DNA from: Diphasiastrum complanatum
Lineage: Eukaryota; Streptophyta; Lycopodiopsida; Lycopodiales; Lycopodiaceae
Assembly (NCBI GenBank): GCA_029204225.1
Contig: CM055106.1
Span: 42,238,368-42,302,367, forward strand
DNA: 64,000 nucleotides
Direction of reading: 5' to 3'
Shown here: piece by piece, positions 11,912 through 25,990 of the stretch
Layout: each line of letters opens with the position of its first letter
Numbering within the stretch: position 1 is the first letter of the stretch
Translations under genes and position numbers: made by a program
Notes under the pieces: model-generated
The model's input: the letters and a program-made list of their open reading frames with translations, nothing else
Database searches by the model: none
Told to the model about the DNA's origin: nothing

Positions 11912-14046
11912 AGCCCTTCACTAGAAATCCGGTGGTTCTAGTTTAATCAATGGATCGTCACATGAATCATATGAAGTATATTTGTGAGAACTTTTTTTTC
12001 TCTTCACATTTAGCCATATTAATTGACATAGCATTCACTTTTTGTCGACCCCAAACCACCTTGTCCCTACAAGTGATCTAGACAAAACTACATGGGTAGA
12101 TCTATAATACTCATTTTGTGATAAGTTGGACCAATCATACATTTTTACATATATTATCATATTGTCTTGAGTGTTTTGCTTTAAACTCTCTTTGATTTTG
12201 AGTGAATGTTAAAGATGATTTGAGTGCTTGAAAATATTTCTATGACTTCTAAAATAAAAGGCTAGAAAGTAAAGATATTGTATCTTTTAATGATCATGTA
12301 GGTAGTGCTACTTGAGCATGGAACAAACGAACTCTCTCTAAATCTAGTTTTGAGATTCACTTGCAAAATATTCAATTTATTGAACCAACCAATGATAATG
12401 ACTTAATTCATCTTTCTCTACCTTCATGAGAATTGAGTGTAAGCTACCTTAAACCAACTACTAAAAACAGCCAACGTAATTTGAGCAAAAAAAAAAAAGT
12501 AAACTTGTTTGTCTTTCTAGTAATGACTTTTCTTTTAGATTGTTGACCTTGGAAAGTCTAAGTTCAGTTTGCCACTAGAAACTCTATGCTCATAGGCAAT
12601 TATATACCTAAAGACAAATTTCTTATGTTTTTTTTTTTTTTGAAAAGCTTTATCTATGGTCTATGGGTAGGATCAAACATATGTGAACCTTCATGGGCCA
12701 AGACATCCTAAATTTTTGGCTAGTTACATGCATATGAAAATGTAAATACTAGGCACTTTAAAGGGGGTTGAGGTATTTGAAATAGCCAAGAACATTAGTA
12801 TTAGAGACTTTATTTGACTACTCTGAAGCACATCGTCATTTCTTTTTGGCTTGTTCTATTTATGTAAGAACAACACCATTCATCTTGGTGATTTCAAGGT
12901 CCCATGTGAACTATGTATGTCAAGGGTGTTATCACCAAGAAGATTTTCTTATCATGCTCAAGCATCTATCTTGATCCACAATCAAATTACCATGTGCACA
13001 ACCCATATTAAGTGCTCATGTTGTTCAACAACACTATTTTCAATGATAAGCATTGAAAAAGACAATATGATATGGACATAATAAGTTGAATTTTCTCATG
13101 TTGAAAGAGAAACTTGATGTTATTTAACTTCTATCAATATTTTGACATTAATGTAAAATATACATTTAGGGTTCTAATGGGAAATTCAATTATTAAATGC
13201 TATTTAAAGTAATGCGTATAACATCCGTTTAGAGTCAAGAAAAAATGAAAATGATCTCCACAGTGCAAGTAACATTAATATACCTATGACTTAAGTACAT
13301 GTACATTGAGAAATGTTGCAAATCCTTATCTTTTTTATGAAACATCACAATGTGGTCAATTGTTTAGGTGATACTTCATTTTCATGGGGGCAAATGTTGA
13401 AATCATGAAACCATAAAAACCACTTATACTTTTTCATGTTTGGTAGACTAATATTCACACAATTTCGCATTTTAGTATAAGCATTCATACTTTAAAAAAA
13501 ATTATTCTTAAGCTATACATTCAAATTTTGTTGGAAAAATATTTGAACCTTTTCAAAGATGCATGACATCCTCTCATGAGTACTATATATTGCTCAAATC
13601 AATACAAAGGATTGAAATGGTACAATGGAAGTGGTATTACCAATACAAACAAAGTACCAAATATGTTTTTCAAACATAAGATTTTATTTGTATATTTGGT
13701 ATAATGTTATAGCATTGTAGTACTTGGTGAAGGGCTTATATTTTATAACGTAATTTGATTACATGCTCAAGATCAAAGATTCTCATAAGATAGATCAAGA
13801 ACTAGCGTGGAACTTGACATATTATCTCTTTCTATTAGCCATCAACCACTAATGTGGTACATGTTTAGATGCATAAACAAATTTCTCAATCTGGCCACAC
13901 ACTTGTAGCAATTGACATAATGTGAAATGTGCCCATTTGAGATATTCAATTATTTATGATTGAATTGTGATGTGAAAAGTTGTATATCACACACCACGAG
14001 ACAAAGAAATGACTTAGTATACTTTTTTTGTGGGATTTTGATACTC
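11912..14046. other. AT-rich stretch, no supported gene
   Basis: Homopolymer A (about 12487) and T (about 12628) runs occur. Short frames such as 12851-13081 match no family I know. I see no RNA gene and no element termini. Confidence 0.55.
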
Positions 14047-14047
14047 T

Positions 14048-14283
14048 ATTGAAAAAATTTGAAATGTTCAAAACTTCAATAGTGAAATTTTGTCAACAAG
14101 AATGCAGTGAAAAAGTGACAATATTTCATGATGAAATTTGAAAGCTAAGACAAATTCTTAAAACTTCACAAAAACTAGTGACAATCAAATCAAATTTCAT
14201 ATGAAAAATTGTCACTTTTTCATTGCATTCCTATTTCTGTTGAAAAATGTCAAATATTAAGGTTGAACATCAAAACTTCACGT
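14048..14283. repeat. Foldback element or hairpin locus
   Basis: Two inverted arms surround a loop of about 50 bases. The best-paired part is 14100-14140 (GAATGCAGTGAAAAAGTGAC start) against 14191-14230, whose complement reads GAATGCAATGAAAAAGTGAC. Pairing continues less perfectly outward to about 14050 and 14280 (ATGTTCAA facing TTGAACAT). Size and shape fit a MITE or foldback element. No target duplication is clear. Confidence 0.75.
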
Positions 14284-15744
14284 GGATATTTCAAATGTGT
14301 TCAATAGTGTCAAAATTTTGCAGACTCATTGTTGATCTTTTCACAGCTCTTCACTTTGATAGAATGCTACATTTTTCACAGACCTTCAATCTCGATAAAG
14401 CAATTCCACTTTATGCAAGAAATGCATATCACAAAAAACCTTGAGCTTCATTTACAAAGAAACATAGGACTGCAAATTTCACCTTGAAATCTTGCACAAC
14501 CATAGGATAGCCAGTATCCAATTACAACTTGCTATAAACTTCAACTTTAAAATAAAACACTATTCTTCAAAAGTGTGAGCGTATCCATCACCTTCAATAG
14601 CAAAGTTTGGGCACCCATTTTTTTTCATGAGATTCTGGCTATTTTTTAAAGCTAAAAGTGCAATGAGACTCCCAACATTTATTTCATTGAGGTTACTAGA
14701 CCATTTTTGCCGTTTTGGCGACTTTTTCTAGAACCCAAATGATTTCATGTTCTTCATTTTGTAGAAGGATTAAAAATTCAATCTATTGTGGAATAGCAAA
14801 GTAATTAGTTCACATTGTTGGAATTGAAGATCTAAATGGCCATTGACAGGAGGTTTAGTAGAGAAAAATACAACTAGAACTAGAAATTTAGAATTTTGTG
14901 TTATTCAAGTAACTCTCTCTTAAGGAATTTTAATCATTGCAGCTATGCTTAGCATAGGTCCTAATTAAAATATTTAAAAAATGTTAAATACAAATAAAAC
15001 TTAATAAAAACTATTCTTTACCTCAAAGCAATTTTGTATATTACTAGATGTCAGGAGAAAAGTGTGTCACAACAGGGGTGAGTACTCCTCGATGCATGAA
15101 ACCACATTTATCGGGTTCAAGCTGACTTCAACAGTTCGAAGTCTTCCCTACTTGATCACAGCTTCGAAGTCACTGGATCGGGACTATCGATTCTATAGCC
15201 ATGCGTAGATTAGATAGACTTGTAAATTATAATGTGCGAATGCGTATTCAAAATGTAATTTTGAGCATTCAGATCAACACAGGATTATTAGTCATAAGAA
15301 CATTTTAATCTACGAATAACTAAATCTACAAGGCATGAAAGAAAGATCGAATAGAATAAACATGCATTCAACACAATACACAAGATGACCTAGATTATTT
15401 GAACAAATTATTCAGTTGAAGATAGTACAATGTGTCTGAAAATGCAAGTAGAGTCGTGTTCTTCCTAAAACTATACTATGGCAAAACAGAGAGGAAGAAC
15501 AAATTATTGTGACTTTGGTTGTTCGATTGAATTGAGTATTTGAATTACAAATATTGAGTAACGTAGCAACTAATGTGTTGCTAGTTATATAGGCAACTGT
15601 TTAAAAGAATGTTTTTACATTATTGAACCCTCACCTAGATAACCTCCGCTAGTATTATTGAACCCTCGTCGACAGGTAGCATGGAAAAGTAAGCAACATA
15701 ATATTACGTTGCCAATTAAGCACAAGTAATTTGATCAAGAGGCA
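14284..15744. other. Unassigned DNA, possibly including an LTR
   Basis: I see no gene. Between about 15050 and 15740 base use becomes less AT-rich and a phrase ATTATTGAACCCTC repeats at about 15622 and 15653. A minus-strand TATATAA-like box lies near 15589. This may be a worn LTR, but I find no ends. Confidence 0.35.
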
Positions 15745-16360
15745 GCAGTGATTGATGGTGGATCTAGAGTTAATCATATTTTTTCTAAGTTGTATGCGAA
15801 ATGGAGACTTTCGAAGCTGAAAGCTATAAAATATGCAATAAACTTAGCAAATTAGTCAAATGTCAAACCAAAAGATATAGTAGAAGATATATCAATAAAA
15901 ATCACAGGTGATCAATTTGTCATTATCGTTGTGGTAATGCATTTACCTAATGCACTGTCAGTTTATCAGATTTTGTTGGATTGTCCTTGGTTATGAGTTG
16001 CTCAAGTGATTTGTTACTCGAAAACGCGCAAGATTACTTTTGAAATTGAGAATAATCAGTCAAAGTTGATCCAATTACATGAACAGTTAGACTAGTTTCA
16101 CAAAAAGGTAATAATGATTTCTCAACAAATTGTCAATTGGAATCAACAAGCCAACTATACATTAGGGTATGTGTGTCTTCATGATGATATATCATAAGTA
16201 AGTGTTATAGTTGACAATGATCAAACTCTTGATATGGCCACTACATACGCAGGAAACATGATGAATGTGGTTTGGACTTCAACACATTCAATCTCATATC
16301 CAATAGAAGATCTTATAGTAGTTAATCATGCTTTATCTTATAACAAGAACGATTAGCTAA
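15745..16360 (+). mobile_element. Ty3/gypsy protease-region remnant
   Basis: Conceptual reading gives the gypsy aspartic-protease pattern: VIDGGSRVN near the start, then about 70 codons on a block resembling YQILLDCPWL and ITFEIE. It is a broken fossil. The RNase H and integrase part of a gypsy element in the same orientation resumes at 20.2 kb, beyond copia and other insertions, so both may be halves of one old insertion. Confidence 0.7.
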
Positions 16361-16576
16361 CATATGAGTAGATTTTGTGGCATATGGATCCAAGTAGATC
16401 TGGAATGCATCGAATTCTTTAGGCCATTTGAACTTCAATAGTATTCAGCAAATGTCAACTCATAAACTAGTACAAGATATGTCTTTTGTCAAGAAGCCAA
16501 CTTCTCCATGTAAAAGCTGTATAATTAGCAAGCATGATAGAAATCCTTTCATTTTTGACTCAGTTCATACACCCAA

Positions 16577-16835
16577 AGTATGCATGTAACATATCATTGA
16601 AAAGCCCTTGTCTAGCGCTTTCCAATGCACGAAACTCCGCTAAATTCGGACTTACCACTAAAAAGTTATGCCATTTTTAGTATGGAATCAAAATGTGGAC
16701 TCAAAAAGTTACGTTACGTAGATTTCAAATTTGAGTGTTTTGATTGGTCCATGTGTAAGAAACATTTGAGAAAAAATATAAAAAGAATCTTTACAAAGGG
16801 TCTTTTTTGGATTTAGAACTCCTCTAATGTACTAG
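16577..16835. repeat. MITE-family copy, partial
   Basis: It aligns in reverse orientation with 47190-47450, sharing TCGGACTTACCACTAAAAAG, ACGTTACGTAGATTTC and the end AACTCCTCTAATG. A stretch of about 60 codons reads identically in both copies, but that reflects DNA relatedness, not a proven protein. Only one terminus is present here. Confidence 0.8.
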
Positions 16836-16837
16836 TT

Positions 16838-17440
16838 TTGTATGATGCTTATGGTATGGACATGTTTCTTGTCATTATTGACTTAGATATGTTTCCAATA
16901 CTTTTTGAAAGCAAGATATTGTATTGTCAAAAGTATGCTCTTGGTTCTAGTAAGAACAAGATTGAGCTTGTTACTCACTTATTTGAAAATTATGTTTTCA
17001 CATGTTTTGAGGCAAATTGTAAACTCCTCTTGAGATTAAGTGAAGCATCCAAAGTGGACACTTACATCCTTGAGAGAGTAACTAGCCTAAAAAAGATCAA
17101 GATAGTCTTTGATATCAAGATTAGATCCATCATGGATATAGTTCATTTTATGTGGACTAGTCAAGCTAGAAAGCATAATCTTGATAATCATCATTGTTTC
17201 ACATCTTATGATCTTGATCTCCATGATCCTTATGAGGCTTGGAAGCCTCGGATTTCTCTACTTATGATGCATCCATCATGCAAGTGGAACTTTCAAAGCA
17301 AAGATCATCATCAAGCATGGAGGAAGCCCATGATCATAGTGGCATATTGGTGGAGCACTCTTCAAAGGCATTGGCAAGAGATCTCTACCAAAGAGATCTT
17401 ATCATGGATATGGTGAGGGTGCTACTATGATGGATCCCTT
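16838..17440 (+). pseudogene. Unrecognised open frame
   Basis: An open frame of about 190 codons without a clear ATG start. I do not recognise any domain. It lies between the MITE copy and the copia remnant. Another frame over 17239-17430 is also open and richer in Ser, Glu and Asp, so the true frame, if any, is unclear. It could be part of the upstream region of the copia fossil. Confidence 0.25.
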
Positions 17441-17559
17441 GGCGGATCTTCACTTCTTATGCATACCAAAGGAACCACTCAAAAAGATTTACAAACTTCT
17501 CAAGTGATCTAGTATTTTTATGAAAGAAGTTTGTAAGTGAATCTCACATGTGTGGAGGA

Positions 17560-19030
17560 TGTTCCCACGTGTGGAGACAGGTGAAGGCGAGGTTGCCGCT
17601 CCCCGACAAACCCTATACTACTTACGACTCAACAAAGATGACAAGCATTCGACTGCTCCTTGCATATGCAGCACAATACAATATGGAAGTACACCAAATT
17701 GATGTGAAAACAGCCTTTCTCCACGGAGATCTAGAGGAAGAAATCTTCATGAAGCAGTCTGACCCTGACAATCGACAATATGTTTGTCAGTTGCAGCGAC
17801 ACATTTATGGTCTGAAGCAGGCATTACGAGCTTGGTACAAGAAGCTCGACAACTTTCTGAAGTCTCTAGACTTCGTTCCTATAAAACTAGACTATAATGT
17901 CTATATAAAGAGAGTAGGAAGAAGTTTTGTGATTCTAACTATTTTTGTAGATGACTCCTTAATGATAGAAAACTCTATGATTCTGATCAAGGAAACGAAG
18001 AGTCAGATATCTACAAGTTCTGAAATCACAGATTTGGGAGAAGCAACAAAATGCCTTGGGCTGGAGATCAAAAGATATTGAATTGGATGAGTAATGCATC
18101 TGAGTCAATTAGAATATGCCAAAAAAGGTGCTGAAGCAGTATCTTATGTTGGACTTCAAAGAAAAGGCCACACCAATGATTGTTGGAGCCAGAATGGCAA
18201 AACAAGACTACCCAAATACTGATGAGGAGAGGCAGAAAATGGAAGGTGTACCATATCAAAATTTGATTGGTAGTATGATGTATCTCACAATCTGTACCAG
18301 ACTCAACTTGGCCTTCTTTGTTTATGCATTGAGTCAATTCTCCTCAAATCCTGGCCTGGCACATTGGCAAATGGCGAAAAGAATTCTACAATATCTGAAA
18401 GGCACCCAAAGTAAGAGATTGACTTACAAAGCAAAAAAAGAAGAAAAAGGATTCGAGCTGCAACACTATAGTGATTCAAGCTGGGAAAGCTATGAAGATG
18501 ACAACAAGTCCGTAACAGGAGGGGTTCGATAGCTTGCAGAGAAGCAATCAGCTGTATATGCAAAAAACAAACATTGGTGGCCCAATCCTCATGTAAAGCT
18601 GAATATATCACAGCTTCAAAGATGACAAATGAGATAGTGTGGTTACAAATGATGCTAGAGGCAATTGGCATTCAACAAAGAGAACCATGCACGATGATGA
18701 TGGATTCTCAAAGTGCGATATATTTGTCCCAGGATCCAGTCTTCCATTCGATGACCAAACACATACCTTTGAAGTACCATCACATTCGAGACTTGATCTC
18801 GAAAGGAGAGCTGACAGTCCACTACATAAAATTAGAGGACATGGTTGCAGATTTGCTCAAGAAGCCGCTCGACAAACCATTGTTCACAAAACAAAGAAAC
18901 GCAATGGGACTGATTATGGATCTTTTCGAAATAAGAGTGATTATGGATCTTCCGCCACCAAGCACAATTCATGAAGTTTATATCTTCATGAGTCATGCAA
19001 ATTACTACCACATTTCTATTCTATTCTCGT
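17560..19030 (+). mobile_element. Ty1/copia reverse transcriptase-RNase H remnant
   Basis: The reverse transcriptase shows VHQIDVKTAFLHGDLEEEIF near 17690-17745, a YGLKQALRAWY block and the VDDSLMI box. The thumb and RNase H follow (SQFSSNPGLAHWQMAKRIL, HYSDSSWE, SCKAEYITASK, then the TKHIPLKYHHIRDLI tail). The Gag to integrase part is absent. It has a few breaks. The LTR from 19196 is in the right place to be its 3' LTR. Confidence 0.92.
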
Positions 19031-19195
19031 AGATTTGGCATGTACAATCTATAAACTAACCATTATTCCAATATTGACACTAGAAGCTTTTGAGTCATTC
19101 CAAAAGTTTAAAAAATTGTGTTGATATCCACACCAATCTTGCGAGCACCAATTTGGATGATCAAGTTTTAGATTCATAATAATGCATCAAAATAT

Positions 19196-20068
<873 letters not shown>

Positions 20069-20224
20069 AGCTAGCCAATTAGGCAGCACAAATAGGGAGA
20101 CCCAAGAAGGGTGGTCCCTACCAAAAAAGAAATGAAAACAATCGAACAAAAAACTACAAATATAATATTGGATCCTTGTTAACACAACTAGGGGAATACA
20201 AGAAAGTATAATCAGGATGCTAGC

Positions 20225-21215
20225 TGATAGTTGAATGATGTTGAAGTCAATTATTCTACAACGGAAAGAGAAGCCTTAGTGATGGTGTTTTTTGTCAAGA
20301 AATGTTATCATTATTTGATGGCTACTCACTTTACATTCTATACAAATCATCAGCCATTGTTATATCTTGTGAACAGAATCTACAATATAGACAAGATTGC
20401 AAGATGGTTACTATTGTTATCAGAATTTCATGTTCATGTGGTAGTGCAAAAGGGTAAACAATATTACATAGCAATCATGTTTCAAGGATTCAATCAACAC
20501 TTATAATTGAAATAAATAATGAACTTCTAGATGCAGCACTGTTCTATGTGGAAGTAGTACATGAATGGGTGGATGATGCTGTTGAATATTTGATGCATGG
20601 ACAACTAAGTTCATTGACAAAGGTTCAGCAACGTAAGTTGATTTTAAAGGCACAACCATATTGATTAATAGTAGGAAAATTTTATCAAAGAAAAACTAAT
20701 GACATTCTTTGAAGATGCATTTTACCACATGAAGTACCAGATGTTATCATGTTCTCACATGATGGAATGAGTGGAGGTCATTTTGCAAATGATATCAAGG
20801 TTTGTAAAATTTTACAACCAACCATCCATAAGGATATATTCAATCTTGTGATGTTTGTCAATGTGAGTGGTGACCTCGTAAAGCACATTATGAGCCGTTG
20901 CATCTAGTTTTAGAGCAAGCACCATTTGAAAAGTGGGGATTGGATTATGTTGGACCAATCCATCTGGTTGCAATGGGGTACTCAAGCACGTTATATTGTG
21001 GCTACTGATTGTATACCAAATGGGTTGAAGCAAGAGCTATGAGGGTTGCAAATGCAAGGTCTACTGTAAAGTTTGTGTATGAAAATATTATAATCAAATT
21101 TGAGTGTCCTGTCGAGATTGTGAGTAATCAAGGCACAATCAAAGCTCTTTTGAAAAATTTTTGTGATACATTTTGCTTCACCTCTATTTGCATTTGCTCT
21201 TGATGGTTCACTGTA
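20225..21215 (+). mobile_element. Ty3/gypsy RNase H and integrase remnant
   Basis: The RNase H block NYSTTEREALVMVFFVKK and the YTNHQPLLYLVN motif near 20250-20370 are typical of Ty3/gypsy. Downstream come the integrase zinc region (HDGMSGGHFA, near 20760) and a core remnant with ATDYTKWVEA-like sequence near 21000. Orientation matches the protease remnant at 15.7-16.4 kb. It is broken in several places. Confidence 0.88.
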
Positions 21216-21235
21216 AAGTCTTGATCTAATGCTTT

Positions 21236-22892
21236 TCATTCATTATTATCTCTAATCCATCTTCTATAATAAAACATAAAAGAAAGCATTTTTTTTTCTA
21301 TATGATATCGAAATATCATGGATGATTTGTTAGCCCAACATTGAATGTTGCCATCAGTTTTCACATCCCAATGATCATCAAGGAGTCCTGATATCATTTC
21401 ATCAGTCAGCGCTATTTCGTTACAGGCACAACAAAAATGTTGGCCATCAATAGGTTCAAAAGAACAATGAGATAAGAACCTATTTTTACATAGACCATCC
21501 AATCTAGGACCCTCATTGGTGTCCTTCTCTTTTGGATACAACTCCAAATACAATTGCGCTACTTCCACCATATCCACCCATTTCAAATCACGGTACATCT
21601 TTCAAAATTTCTCTGGACTGTCGAAAAAAACATCGGGCTCATCTCCTTTCTTGAAAGAAATTGGCCTCACCATGACATTGATGGAAGTAGGTGTTTATCA
21701 TGCAAATAGATTCGTACAATTGTTCAGCAAAGGAGAAATCAAGGGCACGTTGGTTGGTATGAAGAGAGGCTCGACAAATATTTTTTGACTCAATTTGATA
21801 CATATGTTTGCCCCACACGTAACCAACATCATCATAGAAATAAACATCGAGATTGACATTTGTTTCCTCCTCAAACTCACCCAACGCATCATCATTATCA
21901 GAGGATGATATAATGTCCTCTATGCCTCCAGATTTCATGTCAAGCAAATGAACTCTTGGCTCCATTGAACGTTTTCCAGCCTGTCCAACTGGCCTGGCTA
22001 TCCTTTGACCAACAGAGATTTCGTCTTCAGGGTGGCGTCGTTTTGATGCAACTTTTTGTCATGCTTGTTTTCTGACTCTAGATAGAGTTGGAGCTGAGGG
22101 TGGTGCCGGTTGTGTCTTAGAAAATAATACCAATTCTGTTTCCGCCAGCTCGCTAACTACAACCATGGCAGTTCTCAGTTGTCTCCATCATTGTTTCTTC
22201 ATGTTCCCACATCATTTCATGCAAGTTATGCAATGCAATCATCCCATTGAGTAAATTCCCATGATATCTATGTAATGCACCAGTTGAGTCATGAATTTCG
22301 GGTGCTTCGGTATAATGAACTGTATCTGCACAAGATACAACAAAATGGTGTTCTTCACCATTAGAACCCTAGGTCATAAATTCAACCTTTCACTCAGCAT
22401 CGTTTCCGACATTATAATTGCCCGGACCACACCTATAGTTTCAACATCTTCCATCGAGAAACCAGGCTCACCAACAAATACTTTAAAGACAACAACCAGG
22501 ACTCTCATGTACAGCCCATTGGAACTAGGCTCCTAAACAATTTTCCATGCCTTTGTAAAGAAAATTGAATTCGCATTACCAACGAGCATGAGGACTGTTT
22601 CTTTTGCTGCATAGACTGCCTGCACACATTCATTAGTAAACGATATTAGTATACTGATGAGCGTGATCTTGTAAGTAAATTTGGTTTCTTTTGAAAGAGA
22701 GTTCTATTCAAATGTAGTTATTTCATTTTCAAGATATATGATCTTTGCTCGTATTTTGCAGGCTACTTTTGAGGTAGATGCCTTTGCAACAAGGCAGGGA
22801 TATGTAAGAGAAAGCCAAGGATCATGACAAAAGGATTCATCCCTATCCATTAATTGAAGAGCTTTGTAAATAAAGAGATTTGCATTCATCAT
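21236..22892 (-). pseudogene. Unrecognised minus-strand coding remnant
   Basis: Several consecutive minus-strand frames have coding-like composition: 22704-22892, then a stretch near 22380-22540 reading GEPGFSMEDVETIG, a basic stretch near 22000, an ATG-started acidic frame at 21639-21965 (MEPRVHLLDMKSGG start, with SSSDNDD) and an ATG-started frame at 21236-21598 containing CCACNEIALTDEMIS. I do not know the family. It could be a decayed host gene with introns or an unfamiliar transposon gene. The plus-strand gypsy fossil ends just beside it. Confidence 0.4.
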
Positions 22893-23739
22893 AGCAAATT
22901 ATTCGAATGCTAGGACAATAATTATGGCAATTAAAGCATTGTCATATTTCTCGAACGAGCATAAATACCCTCAGAATACATATAAAATTATTTTGCCAAA
23001 GAGAGACATTGTTATAAAAGTATTAGGCTATGTAGCTGAGGAAATTCCTAATTGGTCATCCCTCCTTAGCAGTTTTCTCCGGATATATAGACTTGAGCAA
23101 AGGATGAGCTATTGATTTTATAGATCCATATAACAGAATGAAATTTCTTCATGACCACATAGCAAAGCTGGTCATTGAAGACAAAGAGAAAAATTGATTT
23201 TGCCATCCATTGTAATTGAAATGATGCCATTTAATACATATACTTTTTTTGTTTAATATCATTAAAAATACTATGAGTTGAGTCTTGCATCAATATTATT
23301 TTCATCTATAAATTTGCATGCCTTTCTAAATTTTTGATAATTTGTTGATCTAGTTTTGTATCGAATTTGAAGACATTTGTAAAACCATTGGAATAGTTGG
23401 ATGATGTAACTATTTTTTGAGATGTTCCACCATGTTGTGTATTTCGATGAAATGTTGCTCTAGCTTGCCAATGTGATTTCTCTATTCCTTGTGATGAACA
23501 AATACTTAGACTGCCATAAGCTTTTGCAAAAAATGATGCATGATGTCATAAAAAGTGCTGCAATATCAAGGATACAAGCATTTTCATATTAATCACTCTA
23601 GATTATTATATGTGCAATGAAATTATAATTCTAAGAGTAACATTGAAAAGAGATTTACCATATAATGTGTAATATGATCTTCACCCAGGCGCCTTTAATT
23701 GCCATGCTAGATATGGGTGCCCATATCCACAATCTCAAT
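22893..23739. other. No recognisable gene
   Basis: AT-rich. A plus-strand frame at 22924-23115 is short and unrecognised. Confidence 0.5.
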
Positions 23740-23950
23740 AGATTGATATGAAATTGACTTGCAGCTTGTTAGGGCACTCGACAATCATGTGATGCTCTCC
23801 ACATCCATAACATTTTATGGGAGCTCTGAATCTAGTACCGTGAAGCTGATTGAAAAAGATTGATATCAACTTCCAACATACTTCATCAATAGAATACACT
23901 GGAATATGTTTTAGTGCTTCAGCCTTTTGGACAGTAGGGTTTCTCAATTA
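23740..23950 (-). mobile_element. Gag-type zinc-knuckle fragment
   Basis: The frame contains CYGCGEHHMIVECPNK, a CX2CX3HX4C knuckle as in plant retroelement Gag proteins and some transposon proteins. Nothing else of Gag is visible nearby. It is probably a fossil fragment. Confidence 0.45.
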
Positions 23951-24339
23951 TTTTCACCATATTCAGGTGTTGAGCGGCTAGGTTGTGGGTTTCATACTAG
24001 TAGCCCTTGCATTTTTAGCAAGGATAAGAGACAAGGTCAGTCTCGATAATGGTTAGGATAAGGCACCTTGTCATAGTTCAAATGGAACAACATTTGGGCC
24101 TGGGCATGCAGATTGGTTTCTAAGATTATATCGATAGTCATTGATGCTGTGATTGGTCATTTTGCAAATGTGACAATATCAAACAGACCATTGTAATCTC
24201 TGTTGAACAAGTGAAGATCTTTTAAAATCTTGTTACATGCAACCAAACCAAATATTTCATGAAAATGAGGTTTTCTAAAAGCACAAAGTTTTTATTACAA
24301 TAGAGGTAACAACTTAAGTAGAATATCCACGCCGAGCCA
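23951..24339. other. No recognisable gene
   Basis: Unassigned sequence leading into the copia fragment. Confidence 0.5.
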
Positions 24340-25700
24340 CGAGGCAATTAATGTTGAGTGTTCGGATGTCTATGCTACATGCAAATCCTCTCTAATATGA
24401 GAAAGAAGCTTGATTTTGTCAACTACAAGGATATCTTTGTTGAATATTCGACTTCACACAAAGCTTACAAGATTTATGCTGTCGAATTAGGACAAATCTC
24501 AATCAGTCGAGATGTTGTCTTTTTGGAAGACAAATCTTATGATTTCAAGCAAAAGCAGCCAATGCAAGAGTTTCTTTTAACAAGTCCATTTACCATCGAC
24601 AAGCCTCGACTTGTGAATATTCCTACACCTATTGAAGATATCTAAGTCACGCAACAAGGAAAATCATCTACTCAACGGCTGAGGATTGTTCGAAAATCAG
24701 CTCAAATCAGATAAGAGCTTGCTCATTCATCAGTCACGATGAGTCTGTCTCACTTGTAGAAGCTTTATTGAGCTTAGATACAGACAACTGTGATGTAGTC
24801 ATGAACGTTGAGTACAATTCTTTGATGAAGAACAAGACCTGGATTCTTGTTGACCCTCCTCTGAATGCGAAGATCGTCAACACCAAGTGGATCTTGAAGT
24901 TGAAGCTTAGCCCAGATGGATATGTATCCATATGGAAAGCTCGACTAGTGGTGAAAGGACATGAATGAATCCATGGAATAGCTAATTACACTATGACCTT
25001 TTTTTGTCTAGTGATGAGACATGAATCTATTTAAACATTACTAGCTATCACAACTATAGAAGATCTGGACATTAATTAATCCAAGTAGACATCTATATCT
25101 ATCAACCAGAAGGTTACGTCCTTCAAGGCCGAGAGCACAAGGTCTTTAAATTGTAGAAAGCCCTTTGTGGGTTAAAGCAAACTCTGAGGGCCCGGTTCGA
25201 TAGAATCAATCGATTCTTGTTGGAGCATCAATTTACTTCCAATTTTGCATATTCAACATGTATCTCTGATACATAGGCCCTAGTTATGTTACATTCACAC
25301 TATATGTCAATGATTCATTGATCATTAGCAACTCAAATTAGCTATTGCATGAGACGAAAGCTCTACTATCAAAGGAATGCGAAATGACTGATTTGGGCCC
25401 AAAACACTACCTAGTCGACATGGAAATCACAAGAGTTAGAGCAAACAGAAGGATCACGACAAGCAACAAGGGTATCTGCTAACCAATGTACTCCACATGT
25501 ATGGCATGAAAGACTACAAGTCAATAGACATGCCTATGGATGCAAAATTCAAAATATCAAAAGGATATGTGCCCGAATATTGAGCAAGAAAAGAGGGAGA
25601 TGTGCAAATACCCCTACTAGTCGATCATTGGGTCGATCATGTATGCCATGATCTGCACACGACCTGATCTTGCTACACAATCAACACATAACTAGCAGCT
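24340..25700 (+). mobile_element. Ty1/copia integrase C-terminus to reverse transcriptase remnant
   Basis: It starts with FGCLCYMQILSNMRKKLDF and SISRDVVFLED, the end of the copia integrase region. A linker and reverse transcriptase follow (NKTWILVDPP, VNTKWILKLKLSPDGYVSIW, KARLV near 24850-24950), then weaker thumb sequence with GMKDYKSIDMPMDAKFK near 25505-25550. It is truncated at both ends and strongly decayed after about 25000, so it is old. Confidence 0.88.
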
Positions 25701-25990
25701 ATTTGAAATCATTCAAATGATCGTTGATTGACGTTCCTTCACTCATCTTGAGCGATAAGAATTTTTTTCTCAAAAAGAGATGAGTCGTGACATCTATTGT
25801 TTCGTATAAACTAGTCAAAATGTCCTATGCTTTTTTGGAAGTGGAACAATTAGCTACATGATCTATTTGTGAATCTTTTAGATATAGGGATACAATAAGT
25901 AGGGCTTTTCCATATTTTCCTTTTCAATTGGTCAGCAATTCAGGTTTGGTTGGTTTGGCTATCGACCCATTCACATATCTGCTTAATTTT
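25700..25990 (-). mobile_element. Ty1/copia Gag remnant
   Basis: The minus strand reads GKALLIVSLYLKDSQIDHVA, then DILTSLYETIDVTTHLFLRK and KMSEGTSINDHLNDFK. These match the middle of the Gag found at 3.0 and 38.3 kb. It is a separate fragment in the opposite orientation to its left neighbour. It could belong to the minus-strand element whose LTR is at 27403, but the leader between them would be unusually long. Confidence 0.8.
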
